Shown here one piece after another: positions 20,343 through 30,423 of a stretch of DNA of 64,000 nucleotides. How positions within the stretch are numbered: the first letter of the stretch is position 1; every line of letters starts with the position of its first letter. The notes beneath the pieces were generated by a model. That model did no database searches, was not told the origin of the DNA, and saw only the letters and a program-made list of their open reading frames with translations. The position numbers were made by a program, and so were the translations under genes. Source of the stretch: Isotricha intestinalis (Eukaryota; Ciliophora; Litostomatea; Vestibuliferida; Isotrichidae); the NCBI GenBank assembly GCA_023807065.1, contig JAJJLU010003478.1, positions 1 to 64,000 on the forward strand, written 5' to 3'.

Positions 20343-22283
20343 TTATTCTAACCCAAAATAAGAAGTATCATTTCCAATAATAATATTAATAGCTTTTTCC
20401 ATATCATCCTTTGATGAATATTCAGGTAATAAAATTCTATTAAAGCAAGTTTTAGCTTCAATTAATTTAAAATTATTGTCGCTTTCATCTAGAATTAAAG
20501 ATAATTTAGGTTCAATAGTAAATTTTTGTATTTTATTATTTATTCCTTTTAAAGAATTAAATCCATCTAAAGGAACATGATTAGAAGAAGTACAAAAATT
20601 ATAAAAAATAAATAAATCATTTTGAGATAAATTAGATAATACTTCCCAAAAAATTTTAATTGTATTATTATTTTCATTATAATGTCCTTTATATATTGTA
20701 TTTTTTTTCCAATCTTCTATATCTATTGTTCTTTGACCTGATAATACAAAATCAAATTCTTCTGTTTTAAATATATTTATTTCATTTCCAAAAAAACTTA
20801 AAAAACCTTTTTTTATTCTTTGTATTTGTTCTTCATAATTCATTAATGTTTCTACATATATTATTTTTTCAATAAACAAATTTTTATTTTCATCATTTAA
20901 ATATATATTATTTCCTCCTGGAATTAATTCTATTTCTTTAATATTTTTATTTTCATCTTTTATATTCCATACAAATTTAAATTCTTTATAATTTTCATTT
21001 GAATTTATATTATTTGTATCATTTATTTTTTTTAAAGATTTATAAAGTTCCATATCATAATATTTTAAATCATCTAATTCTACTTTTTCATTTCTTATAT
21101 ATTTTAAAATAGTTCTATTTAAAATTTGAGAAATATTAACTTGATCAATTAAAGCTTTTGCTGCTAATTTACCAAAGAATTCATAATAATCAATTTTCAT
21201 ATTATTATATTTAGGATAAATTAAATAAGTTCCTTTATTTAAAGCTTGATTATTATTTTCAATAAATAATTTATATTTTTCTTTAAAAAACTCTTTAAAT
21301 AAAGAAGAATACCATTCTCTATAAACTCCTCCTGAATCATGTGCTTTTTCATCTATAAAATGTATTTGAATTGGTTTTTTTAAATTCAAATCTTTTGTAG
21401 AAATAAATTGATTATATGATTCTTCTAATATATTGTTTCTATTTATAACTAAAATTGGATTATTATTATTATTATCATTATTATTATTATTATTATTTAA
21501 TACATTATTTTGAATATAATTATAAAACCAAATTCTTTTCTTATAAAAATTTTCACATGAAGAAATTTGATTATAATCTAATTGAATTATAGAATTTATT
21601 AATTCTTGTGTTAAAGGAATTTGACCAAAATTTTTCCAAATAAATAAATCTGTATTTTCATTTTTAATATATCTCCAATCAATAATAAATTCAGGATTAT
21701 AATATTTTATATTTTTTGGTTGGTCTTCGTTAATAGTATTTCTCATTAAAGAATTTGCTAAATAATTTAATAAATATTTTCCTCCTGATTGAGTTTTTTT
21801 TTTAAAATCATTACAATATTTCATTGATTGTTTTCTTTGAAAAGATAAAGAATTATTTTTAATAGTATATGAAATAGGAGTTTTATTATATTTTTTTCTT
21901 TCAACATTATTTAAATTTATATCATTTGGAACTTTATCTTCTTCTTCATCTTCAAATTGATTGTTTGATAAAAATTTAAAATGATGATTTACACATTCAC
22001 TTTTTAATCTTTGAATTCGACGAAGACGAGGTAATTCAGGTAAATTATTTTGTTTTGTTTCGGAATTTTTTTTTTTTTCTAAATTTTCTTTGTCAATGTT
22101 ATTTTGATTTATATTATTTACATTGTTTGTATTGTTATTTAGTTTGTTTTCATTTAATTGATTTTGTTTCATTATTTCATTCCCAGACAATAATATATTA
22201 TCTTTTTCTGTTTCTGACTTTTTTATTTTTTGCGATTGAATTACTTTTTGATTTGGATTTTTACTTGATTCACATGATCCCAT
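20343..22283 (-). CDS. HECT-type E3 ubiquitin ligase with acylatable N-terminus, 646 aa
   Basis: The C-terminal about 360 residues form a HECT domain: IHFIDEKAHDSGGVYREWYS (start of the N-lobe), YYEFFGKLAAKALID, an E2-binding region, FVLSGQRTIDIEDWKKNTIY, and the catalytic C-lobe EAKTCFNRILLPEYSSKDDM with the thioester Cys at residue 613. The small tail GNDTSYFGLE matches the HECT C-terminus. It transfers ubiquitin to substrates. The N-terminus MGSCESSKN fits N-myristoylation (Gly2, Ser6) with Cys4 palmitoylation, suggesting membrane attachment. Between them is an Asn/Gln/Lys-rich linker with no WW, C2 or ankyrin repeats, so substrate choice is unclear. At 646 residues it is a short HECT ligase. 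Confidence 0.92.
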   Translation of the reverse strand: MGSCESSKNPNQKVIQSQKIKKSETEKDNILLSGNEIMKQNQLNENKLNNNTNNVNNINQNNIDKENLEKKKNSETKQNNLPELPRLRRIQRLKSECVNHHFKFLSNNQFEDEEEDKVPNDINLNNVERKKYNKTPISYTIKNNSLSFQRKQSMKYCNDFKKKTQSGGKYLLNYLANSLMRNTINEDQPKNIKYYNPEFIIDWRYIKNENTDLFIWKNFGQIPLTQELINSIIQLDYNQISSCENFYKKRIWFYNYIQNNVLNNNNNNNDNNNNNPILVINRNNILEESYNQFISTKDLNLKKPIQIHFIDEKAHDSGGVYREWYSSLFKEFFKEKYKLFIENNNQALNKGTYLIYPKYNNMKIDYYEFFGKLAAKALIDQVNISQILNRTILKYIRNEKVELDDLKYYDMELYKSLKKINDTNNINSNENYKEFKFVWNIKDENKNIKEIELIPGGNNIYLNDENKNLFIEKIIYVETLMNYEEQIQRIKKGFLSFFGNEINIFKTEEFDFVLSGQRTIDIEDWKKNTIYKGHYNENNNTIKIFWEVLSNLSQNDLFIFYNFCTSSNHVPLDGFNSLKGINNKIQKFTIEPKLSLILDESDNNFKLIEAKTCFNRILLPEYSSKDDMEKAINIIIGNDTSYFGLE

Positions 22284-22446
22284 TTTATTATTATTATTTA
22301 TTTATTCTATTTTACTTTGTTTTATTGAAATATTTTATTTAATATTATATCATTTTATATTTGTTTTTTTTTGTGTATTTTATTTATGTTTTATTTATAT
22401 TTTTAATTATTTTTTTGGAAGTTATAATTAAAAAATAAAATAAAAA
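22284..22446. promoter_or_regulatory. 163-bp divergent promoter region
   Basis: Lies between the start codons of the HECT gene (minus) and the calpain-MORN gene (plus). T-rich on the left half, A-rich on the right, so each start codon is preceded by an A-rich leader on its own strand. No specific site recognised. Confidence 0.4.
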
Positions 22447-25083
22447 ATGGATGATGATAAAGAAAATAATTCAGAAAATAATATAAATAATAAAGAAGAA
22501 GGAAATATAGATTTAGATAATAAAATAGAAGAAAAAAAAGAAACAGAATTAAAAGAAGAGAATGAAAAAAATCGAATATTTCATTATGAAAAGGTAAAAT
22601 CATATTATAATAATCAAAAACCTCCATCATCATCAGAAGTAGAATTTAAAGATAATTTATTTCCAACAACAATAGATTCTTTAATGGATAATAAAAAAAA
22701 AACAGAATATGTAGATAGAATAAGTATAAATGAAATAGAATGGAAAAAATTATCAGAAATATTAAAAAAAGAAGAAATAACAATTTTTTCAAAAAAAGAT
22801 GATAAAATAGATTTATCAATAAATTTTAAAGAAAATAAAGGGGAATTATTTAGTCATTATACAAATTTTTTCCAAGCAATGAATTTATTATCCACATATC
22901 CAAATATAATAGAAGAAATATTTAAAACAAAGGAAATAAAAAATGAAACAATATTTGAATTATATATTTATATAAATGGTGAATATAAAATAATAATATT
23001 AGATGATTTTTTTCCTTGTGTTAAAGGAACTAATACTTTAAGATTTGCAAAACCAAATAAAAATGAAATTTGGTTATTATTAATGGAAAAAGCATTTGCT
23101 AAAGTTCACGGAGGTTATGGAAGTTTATTAAGTTCAAATGTATGTGACTTTATTATTTTTTTCACTGGTTTTTCTTGTGAAAGAATAAATTTCTTTGATA
23201 TTGACAATGATGATTTAGAAAATATTATTCAAGTTAATAAAAATAATAATATGGTTTTTTTAACTCCAAATGAAGATAATAAAAATAAATGTGGAATTAT
23301 TAATAAAAAAGCTTATCAATTAATTGATGTATTTGAAATTAAAAAAGATGATTCTGATGAATTTTTTAAATTATTTAAAATTAGAAATTTATTTGAATAT
23401 CAAAATTATACTGGTGACTGGAATCCAAATTCTAAATTATGGAATGATAATATTAAAAATATTATTGATTATAATGAAAATGAAAAAAATATTATATATA
23501 TGTCTCTTGATAATTTATTAAATTATTTTAGTAAAATATCTATTATTCATACTATGTTTAATTGTAATATTAAATTAATTAAACTTGAAAATTTCCAAGA
23601 TGAAAATTCAATTATTTCAATTCCTCAAGTTTTTAATTTATATATTCCAGAAACTTCAAAGGTTTCTTTTTCTTTAATAATAAAAAAAATAATAGATAAA
23701 AATATAAATTATAATGATAGATGTATTCCTTCAAATATATGTATTTCAAAATATAATCCTGTAAATAAAAAAATAATTAATTTTGAAGGTTGTTTTAATT
23801 CAAATGAAAACAGTGAATTTTCAAGAAAATTAGAGACTGGATTTTATATAATTTGGACTTATTTAGTTTCAGAAAAATCAAATGAAAAAATAAATGAATA
23901 TTACTTTAAAGTTGCTTCAGAAAGTTTATTTAAATTAACTTTATATACACAAGACATAAAATTCACTTTAATTAAATATATGGTTTTAAATGCAATAATG
24001 CAATATCAAGGTAGTCATATGAAAGAAAATGAAATTTATACTATGAGTGATAATTATTATAATTATTCTGGATTAGGTTTAAAAGTTATTTACAATCCTT
24101 TTAGTGATTGTTATCAAAAATGGATTTTTCAACCTAATTTAGATAATATGTTTTTATTATATCCTTATACTAAAGAAAAACAAATTGAAATTGTTGTTCC
24201 TCCTAATAAAGGCTCTTATCTTATTTTAGCTATGAAAATTAATAATAATAAAAAATGCGAATTTAATTTAAAATCTTATTTTAAAACTTTAAGATTTAAA
24301 GGACAAATAATGCCTATTCAAGATGATTTTATTTTTGAAGATTTTTGCTCTACAAATTTTAAAGAGGAAGAAATTGATATTAATTATTATAACTATTATA
24401 ATGATGAAACTTATAAAATGTTAAATCCAAATGAAGGAATATTAAATTATTTAAATAAAAAATATCCTGAATATATGAAATATTTAAATGAATTAGAAAC
24501 TTTAAAAAATGAAAATTTAAAATATACAGAAATGAACGGTAAAGAAGAAACATATATAGGTCAAATAAATTTAAATAATGAAAAAGAAGGAAAAGGAATT
24601 TTAATATATAATGAAACAAAAGAATGTTTTATTGGTTATTGGAAAGGAAATAAAAAAGATTCAAAAGGGAAAAAATATGATAAAGATTTTAATATTATAT
24701 TAGAAGGAAATTTTGAAGAAGGATTATTAAATGGTAAAGGAATGAAAATATTAGATAATGGAACTAAATATGAAGGTAATTTTAAAAATGATAAAATGAA
24801 TGGTTCTGGAATTTATTATTTCACAAATGGAAGTAAATGGGAAGGAAATAGTGTTGATGATAAAAAAGAAGGAATTGGAAAATTAACTGATTCTGAAGGA
24901 AATATTAAAGATGTTGAATATAAAGATGATGTACTTGTTGTTGATAATAATATTAATGAAAATAATAATAATGAAAATAATAATAATGTTGAAGAGAATA
25001 ATAATATAGAAGATAATAATGTTGAAAATATTAATAATGATAATAATGAAGAATATAAAGAAGAGGAAGAAGGAGCAAATTAG
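22447..25083 (+). CDS. catalytically dead calpain-like protein with C-terminal MORN repeats, 878 aa
   Basis: Residues about 130-360 follow the calpain protease core: the helix after the active site (FFQAMNLLSTYPNIIEEIF), DDFFPCVKGTNTLRFAKPN, EIWLLLMEKAFAKVHGGYG, and FKIRNLFEYQNYTGDW with the NPW-type Asn kept. The Cys of GDCW is missing (the aligned stretch reads GELFSHYTNFF, His at about 137) and the GHAY His is replaced (NKKAYQLIDVF). Beta-sandwich calpain domains follow. At about 690-815 there are MORN repeats (YIGQINLNNEKEGKGILIY, YEGNFKNDKMNGSGIYYF, WEGNSVDDKKEGIGKL). The tail is Asn/Glu low-complexity. MORN repeats often bind phosphoinositides or act as membrane-cytoskeleton linkers, so a structural role is likely. 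Confidence 0.8.
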   Translation: MDDDKENNSENNINNKEEGNIDLDNKIEEKKETELKEENEKNRIFHYEKVKSYYNNQKPPSSSEVEFKDNLFPTTIDSLMDNKKKTEYVDRISINEIEWKKLSEILKKEEITIFSKKDDKIDLSINFKENKGELFSHYTNFFQAMNLLSTYPNIIEEIFKTKEIKNETIFELYIYINGEYKIIILDDFFPCVKGTNTLRFAKPNKNEIWLLLMEKAFAKVHGGYGSLLSSNVCDFIIFFTGFSCERINFFDIDNDDLENIIQVNKNNNMVFLTPNEDNKNKCGIINKKAYQLIDVFEIKKDDSDEFFKLFKIRNLFEYQNYTGDWNPNSKLWNDNIKNIIDYNENEKNIIYMSLDNLLNYFSKISIIHTMFNCNIKLIKLENFQDENSIISIPQVFNLYIPETSKVSFSLIIKKIIDKNINYNDRCIPSNICISKYNPVNKKIINFEGCFNSNENSEFSRKLETGFYIIWTYLVSEKSNEKINEYYFKVASESLFKLTLYTQDIKFTLIKYMVLNAIMQYQGSHMKENEIYTMSDNYYNYSGLGLKVIYNPFSDCYQKWIFQPNLDNMFLLYPYTKEKQIEIVVPPNKGSYLILAMKINNNKKCEFNLKSYFKTLRFKGQIMPIQDDFIFEDFCSTNFKEEEIDINYYNYYNDETYKMLNPNEGILNYLNKKYPEYMKYLNELETLKNENLKYTEMNGKEETYIGQINLNNEKEGKGILIYNETKECFIGYWKGNKKDSKGKKYDKDFNIILEGNFEEGLLNGKGMKILDNGTKYEGNFKNDKMNGSGIYYFTNGSKWEGNSVDDKKEGIGKLTDSEGNIKDVEYKDDVLVVDNNINENNNNENNNNVEENNNIEDNNVENINNDNNEEYKEEEEGAN

Positions 25084-25335
25084 TAAATTATATTAATTAT
25101 TATTTTTTTAAGTAGTATTAAAATAATTTATTTTAAAATTAATTAATAAACTAAAAAAGAAAGAGAAAATATAAAATATTTTTTTATTTATTTTCAATAA
25201 TTCATCCTATAAATATTTACTTAAAATTATTAGAAAAATTCGAAATAACTTAAAACTTTTAAAATAAAAATATTAATAATAAAAAAATAAAATAATTTCC
25301 CTCAAAACCCATAAAAAAAGAATAATAAAAAAAAA

Positions 25336-28300
25336 ATGGAAAATGAAAAAAAAATCCAAAAGTCTCCAAAAAAGAAATATCAAATAATAGGGAATTACCG
25401 TATAGAAAAGACAATAGGAGAAGGAACATTTGGTAAAGTGAAATTAGGGATTCATATTCCAACAGAAGAGCAAGTAGCAATAAAAATATTAGAAAAAGAT
25501 AAAATTCAAGATGAAGAAGATTTAGAAAGAATATCTCGAGAAATATCAATATTAAAGAAATTAAAGCATCCAAATATAATAAAAATATATGATATTATAG
25601 AAAATAAGAATAATTTTTACATAATAATGGAATTAGCAATAAATGGAGAATTATTTAAGCATATAGTAAAAAAAAAGCATTTAGAAGAAAATGAAGCATC
25701 ATTTTTTTTTTGTCAATTAATATCAGCATTAGAATTAATACATAAAGAAGGAATAGTACATAGAGACATTAAGCCAGAAAATTTATTATTAAAGGAAAAT
25801 AATATATTAACAATAATAGACTTTGGTTTAAGTAATAAATATAATAATAATGAATTATTAGAAACTCCTTGTGGAAGTCCTTGTTATGCAGCTCCAGAAA
25901 TGATTTTAGGTAAAAAATATAATTGCTTATTAGTTGATATATGGTCTTCTGGTATTGTTTTATATGCTATGGTCTGTGGATATTTACCTTTTGAAGATAA
26001 AAATAATGATAAATTATATAAAAAAATTTTAAGCGGAAAATTCGACCTTCCTAATCGATTAAGTCATGATTGTAAAGATTTAATCAAAAAAATTCTCACT
26101 GTTAATCCTAAAAATAGAATTAATATTCAAGATATTAAAAATCACCCTTTTTTAATACAAAATTTTAGAAATTATCATATTGAAGATTTTTATTTAGGTT
26201 TTGATAAAGGGAAAGTTTGTGATAATATTATTGATAAAATGATTAGAGATTTTGGATTTAAAAAAGAGGAAATTATTGAAAATTTAGAAAATAATAAACA
26301 TAATAATATTACTGCTACTTATGAATTATTAGTTAAAAAATATAAACAAGGATTTTCTAGTAATGTTAGTATTAGTTTAAATTCTATTACTTCTTCTACT
26401 TCTATTGGAACAAGTAATACTAAAGATGATAAAGGAAAAAAAGATAAAAATGAAAAGAATAATACTGTTTTTAATAATAATAATGTTAATAAGAGAAATA
26501 ATTCTATTAATAAAAATAAGAATAAAGGTAACTTTAGGATTAATAATAGCAAAAATAAAAATAGGAAAAGATTTAGAAATTCTTTTTATTCTCAATCTGA
26601 TAATAAAACTATTGATTATAATAATTCTAATCATAGTTATAAAAATGATTATAGTGATTCTATAGATATGTCTAAAATTATAAATAAAAATAAAATTGAT
26701 TCTAATATTATTGTTGGAACTCCTAAATTAGTTCAAATGAATAAAAATTTATTTCGAAATAAAAATAAAACAAAAAATGAAAACAAATCGAAAAAAAAGG
26801 AATATAGATTTAAAAAAAAGCAAAATTCAAAAAGTAAAAGTAAAAACAGTGAAATAAATACTTCAGTTTCTTTTGAAAAAAGCATAAAAAATTTATCAAA
26901 AAACACTAATAATAATAAAAAGAAAAATAAGAGTAAAAATATAATTTATATACCATCAAATACAATAAATTTAATGGATATTGTAAGTAGTAATAATAGT
27001 TTAAGTAAAGCAAGTAATATAAGTAGTCAAAATTCTTTTTTTAATAATTATGATAATAATACAATTAATCATTATTCTAGCTTTAATGATTCTTTAAATA
27101 ATAGTAAAAATGATTCTATTGAATTTTATCCTCGTTCACAATCAAATTATATTAATGAAAATAAAAATGATTTATTAAATAAAAGTTATAATTACAGCAA
27201 TTATAATTCTACAAAAAAATATTTATTAACTTTTAATGATGAATCTAGTTTATATTTAAATAAAACAGTTAGTAATAGAAGTAAAATTACTAATACTTCT
27301 TTTTCTTCTTTAAATTCTAAATATAGTTATAATAATTTTGATAATAAAAGTAAAATTAGTCGTTCAATTAGAATTGAATCTTCTTTTCCAAAAACTCAAA
27401 TTGTTCAAAAAAAAAGTCATCAAATTTATTTTCATAAAAAAAATTGCAAATCTAATATAAATAATAAAATAAACAATAATTTAAAAAATATAAAAAGTCC
27501 AAATCATAAAAATAATAATTCTTCAATTTATTGTCCTTCCTATACAGAAAATTCAATATCAAATATAAATAATTCTTCAAATAATAAAAGTAATAAAATT
27601 AAATCTTCAAATCCAAAGAAAATAAATAATGAAATAAGTATAACAATAAAAAAAGAAAATTCAAATAATCAAATAAATAAAAGAAAAAATAATACAGTAA
27701 ATAATAAAAAAAAAGTAAATAGTATAAGAACAGTTTCTCCAGTAAATTTATATGCTAAATTTAATGAAACAAAAATAAAAAATAACCAACAATTAAAATT
27801 AAATCAAAAAAAAAATACAGTAGATATTGATATAAGAATAAATACAAAACCAAAGAAAAAAACAATAGAAAACAATATAAATTTATCCCATATAAATAGG
27901 AGAAAAAATATAAAAAGTAAAAGTAAAAAACATAGAAATAATAATACAAATATATCTCATAGGAAAAATTCTTTAAAGAATTTAAAAAAAAAAAAATCAT
28001 TTTGTAAAAATTCGAATTCAAAAGAAAAAATAGATTTAGAGACAAAAATAAAAAAAAATAATAATTATTCAAAAATTCAACCAATAGAAATTCAATTTGA
28101 TTTAGAAGCAGAAATGGAAATGAAGAATAAAATAATTACAGATAAAAAAGATTTTGCTTTATGTACAACAAATTCAAGTTTAGAAGAAATAAATGATAAA
28201 TTAACTTTATTATGTATTGATCATGGATTAACTTTAACTAAAATTGATGATATGAAATATATTTGTAAAAAAGATAGTAATAATTCTATTAATATTGAAG

Positions 28301-28407
28301 TTTCTGTTATGGGAAAAAGTAATGCTTTAAAATTATATCATTTAAATGGAGATGAGATTATTACTAAGGAAATTATTAAGAATATTATTCTCACTTTGGC
28401 TTTTTAA
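25336..28407 (+). CDS. CAMK-family Ser/Thr kinase of SNF1/MARK type (kinase-UBA-KA1), 1023 aa
   Basis: Kinase domain about 20-275: glycine loop GEGTFGKVKLG, VAIKILEK lysine, catalytic loop VHRDIKPENLLL, DFG as IIDFGLS, activation loop LLETPCGSPCYAAPEM with the Thr phosphorylated by upstream LKB1-type kinases, then VDIWSSGIVLYAMVCGYLPF. A UBA-like segment follows (about 300-340: MIRDFGFKKEEIIENLE, then TATYELLVKK). A roughly 580-residue Asn/Lys/Ser-rich linker leads to a KA1-like domain at the end (LTLLCIDHGLTLTKIDDMKY, YICKK, IEVSVMG, LYHLNGDEIITKE). Order and motifs fit KIN1/MARK/BRSK/AMPK relatives, which control polarity and microtubules or energy stress. The long disordered linker is the unusual part. 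Confidence 0.93.
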   Translation: MENEKKIQKSPKKKYQIIGNYRIEKTIGEGTFGKVKLGIHIPTEEQVAIKILEKDKIQDEEDLERISREISILKKLKHPNIIKIYDIIENKNNFYIIMELAINGELFKHIVKKKHLEENEASFFFCQLISALELIHKEGIVHRDIKPENLLLKENNILTIIDFGLSNKYNNNELLETPCGSPCYAAPEMILGKKYNCLLVDIWSSGIVLYAMVCGYLPFEDKNNDKLYKKILSGKFDLPNRLSHDCKDLIKKILTVNPKNRINIQDIKNHPFLIQNFRNYHIEDFYLGFDKGKVCDNIIDKMIRDFGFKKEEIIENLENNKHNNITATYELLVKKYKQGFSSNVSISLNSITSSTSIGTSNTKDDKGKKDKNEKNNTVFNNNNVNKRNNSINKNKNKGNFRINNSKNKNRKRFRNSFYSQSDNKTIDYNNSNHSYKNDYSDSIDMSKIINKNKIDSNIIVGTPKLVQMNKNLFRNKNKTKNENKSKKKEYRFKKKQNSKSKSKNSEINTSVSFEKSIKNLSKNTNNNKKKNKSKNIIYIPSNTINLMDIVSSNNSLSKASNISSQNSFFNNYDNNTINHYSSFNDSLNNSKNDSIEFYPRSQSNYINENKNDLLNKSYNYSNYNSTKKYLLTFNDESSLYLNKTVSNRSKITNTSFSSLNSKYSYNNFDNKSKISRSIRIESSFPKTQIVQKKSHQIYFHKKNCKSNINNKINNNLKNIKSPNHKNNNSSIYCPSYTENSISNINNSSNNKSNKIKSSNPKKINNEISITIKKENSNNQINKRKNNTVNNKKKVNSIRTVSPVNLYAKFNETKIKNNQQLKLNQKKNTVDIDIRINTKPKKKTIENNINLSHINRRKNIKSKSKKHRNNNTNISHRKNSLKNLKKKKSFCKNSNSKEKIDLETKIKKNNNYSKIQPIEIQFDLEAEMEMKNKIITDKKDFALCTTNSSLEEINDKLTLLCIDHGLTLTKIDDMKYICKKDSNNSINIEVSVMGKSNALKLYHLNGDEIITKEIIKNIILTLAF

Positions 28408-28772
28408 GTTTTTTTTTTTGTTTTTTATGAAGTTTTATTTATCTTTTTTTAGACAATTGTTTATAAAAGAATTTCATTTGGAATATAATAATTAATTATT
28501 TATTTTATTACAGATTATAAATTATTAAAATATTTTTTTATTGTTTTGGTAATTTAAAAAAATATAAAAAATAAGAATTATGAAATATATTTAATATAAA
28601 AATTCTTATTCTTTCATATATTAATAGTATTTATTTATTACTATATTTATTATTAATTGAATTTTATTATTTGAAAAATGTTTATTAAAGATTATGAGAA
28701 TAAATACGAATTGGAAAAAGTTATAAATTATTTTGGGTGTTTAAAGAAATAAAAAATTCTAAAAAATAAATA
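28408..28772. other. AT-rich convergent spacer, nothing identified
   Basis: 365 bp between two 3' ends (28407 plus, 28773 minus). No ORF with coding codon use, no clear hairpin or repeat. Confidence 0.5.
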
Positions 28773-30200
28773 CTATGATTCTACGAGATTAATATTTTCA
28801 ACTTGTTTAGACATATTTTTTCCTTTTCTAATATAAAGAAAAAAAAGAACAACAACTGCAATTCCAAAAATACAAGTTAAAGCAATAAATAATCCATTAT
28901 TACTAGAAGGATTAACATTCTTTTCTTCAACATAATAACCACAAGTTTTAGCCATTATTTCAGGAGTCAAAATTTCTTTTTTAACTTTATCAATAAATGT
29001 ATTTAATGGGAAAGTATCTTTTTTCTTCTCATTATAATAATACTCAACTTCATAATCATCTAAATTATAATGTTCTTTTGTAGTTTCTTTCCTATAAACT
29101 TCAAAAACAGCATTTGAAGCATAAATTGGGTCTTCATAATAATGATATTTTTCCTTAAATACAATTCCTAAGAAAAGCATCATTGCAGTTAAAGTAGAAT
29201 CATGCCCTGAAATCATAACAAATTTAGGAGAAGAATAATCATTTGGATCTTGATTATAATTTGTTTGATTATCTATTTTGATTCTTTTATTTATATATTC
29301 TATTAATTCATTAAAGAATGGGCTAACATCTAATTTTACTAATATATTTTCTGGATCTCCATACTGATAATCACTCATTGTTCTTCCTGCAAAATCTATG
29401 AAATAATTATATAAATCTTTAAAATCTGATTCGTTTATATTTGATTTTTCTTTAAATGTTTCAAAATTAAATCCTTGGGAAGTATCAGTTATAAATTGAT
29501 CAGCTAATTTTTCAAGTAAATGATAATCATAGTTTTTAGTTTCATTAAAATATTTATTAAAATATTGTGAATATCGATCATTAAAAGTCTTAATTCTTGA
29601 AGTTATATTTTTATTTTCAATATTATTTGCCATTACTTTATCAGCAAAATTTTTACATTGGGGATTTTCAAATTCTTTAATTCTATGTTCACTATTATGG
29701 AAAACATGAACAGGAATTAAATTAAGAAAGGAAGGTAAAGGCATTTTTTTTTCATTTAAATCATCAATTTCTTGTTTAAAACGAGAACAATCAATAGGTG
29801 GATTAGCATATTGAAATTGATTTTCATCTATTTTTTCAGAATATTCACTATTATTTAAAGGATACATTCCTTGTAATTGTGCTAAAGCACTATTGATTGT
29901 TCTATTAAAATCAGTACTCATTATTAAAACTTCATGTGGATCAAATTTTTTTGATAAAAAATTCTTTTCTTCCATATATTTATATTGGTTTGATAATCCT
30001 AAAATATAATGCATACGAAAACCTACTGGGGTTAATTGAGATGGAGATTCCCATTTATAACCAAAGTAATCAGTATGTGAATCTGATTTAAATATTGGAG
30101 CTCTTGCTCCATGACGGAAGTGGGTTAATACAAATATCAATTCACGATCTTTTGATAATGTCAATTCGAAGAAAAGGAAAATTAAGCAAAGACGTTTCAT
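28773..30200 (-). CDS. histidine acid phosphatase, secreted or membrane-anchored, 475 aa
   Basis: Signal peptide about 1-16 (MKRLCLIFLFFELTLS), then the clade-2 histidine phosphatase signature FRHGARAP (RHG at 29-31, the phosphohistidine site) and, near residue 331, SGHDSTLTAMM supplying the HD proton donor. LTPVGFRMHYILGLSNQYKY and STDFNRTINSALAQLQGMYP are typical of lysosomal/prostatic acid phosphatases. A C-terminal TM helix (about 437-458, LFIALTCIFGIAVVVLFFLY) with a short basic tail gives a type I topology, as in lysosomal acid phosphatase. It hydrolyses phosphomonoesters in acidic compartments such as food vacuoles (inference). All key residues are present. Confidence 0.93.
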   Translation of the reverse strand: MKRLCLIFLFFELTLSKDRELIFVLTHFRHGARAPIFKSDSHTDYFGYKWESPSQLTPVGFRMHYILGLSNQYKYMEEKNFLSKKFDPHEVLIMSTDFNRTINSALAQLQGMYPLNNSEYSEKIDENQFQYANPPIDCSRFKQEIDDLNEKKMPLPSFLNLIPVHVFHNSEHRIKEFENPQCKNFADKVMANNIENKNITSRIKTFNDRYSQYFNKYFNETKNYDYHLLEKLADQFITDTSQGFNFETFKEKSNINESDFKDLYNYFIDFAGRTMSDYQYGDPENILVKLDVSPFFNELIEYINKRIKIDNQTNYNQDPNDYSSPKFVMISGHDSTLTAMMLFLGIVFKEKYHYYEDPIYASNAVFEVYRKETTKEHYNLDDYEVEYYYNEKKKDTFPLNTFIDKVKKEILTPEIMAKTCGYYVEEKNVNPSSNNGLFIALTCIFGIAVVVLFFLYIRKGKNMSKQVENINLVES

Positions 30201-30423
30201 TGTTTTTTCAAAGTTTAATTTTATATATATCTACTTTTAAATTTTTTTTTATTAAGTTTTTTTCTTTAAGATTTTATTCTTTTATTTTTTTTATGTTTTT
30301 AATTAATTTAATAATGAGTATGTTCTATTAATTTGAAATTTTATTAAATATAATATTTTTAAATTGGAGAATTTTTAAAATGAAATTTTATCTATTATAT
30401 ATCTATAATATTTTTTTTTATAA
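30201..30423. promoter_or_regulatory. 223-bp divergent promoter region
   Basis: Between the acid phosphatase start (minus) and the pepsin-fold protein start (plus). Both products enter the secretory pathway, so shared control is possible, but no motif supports that. Confidence 0.4.
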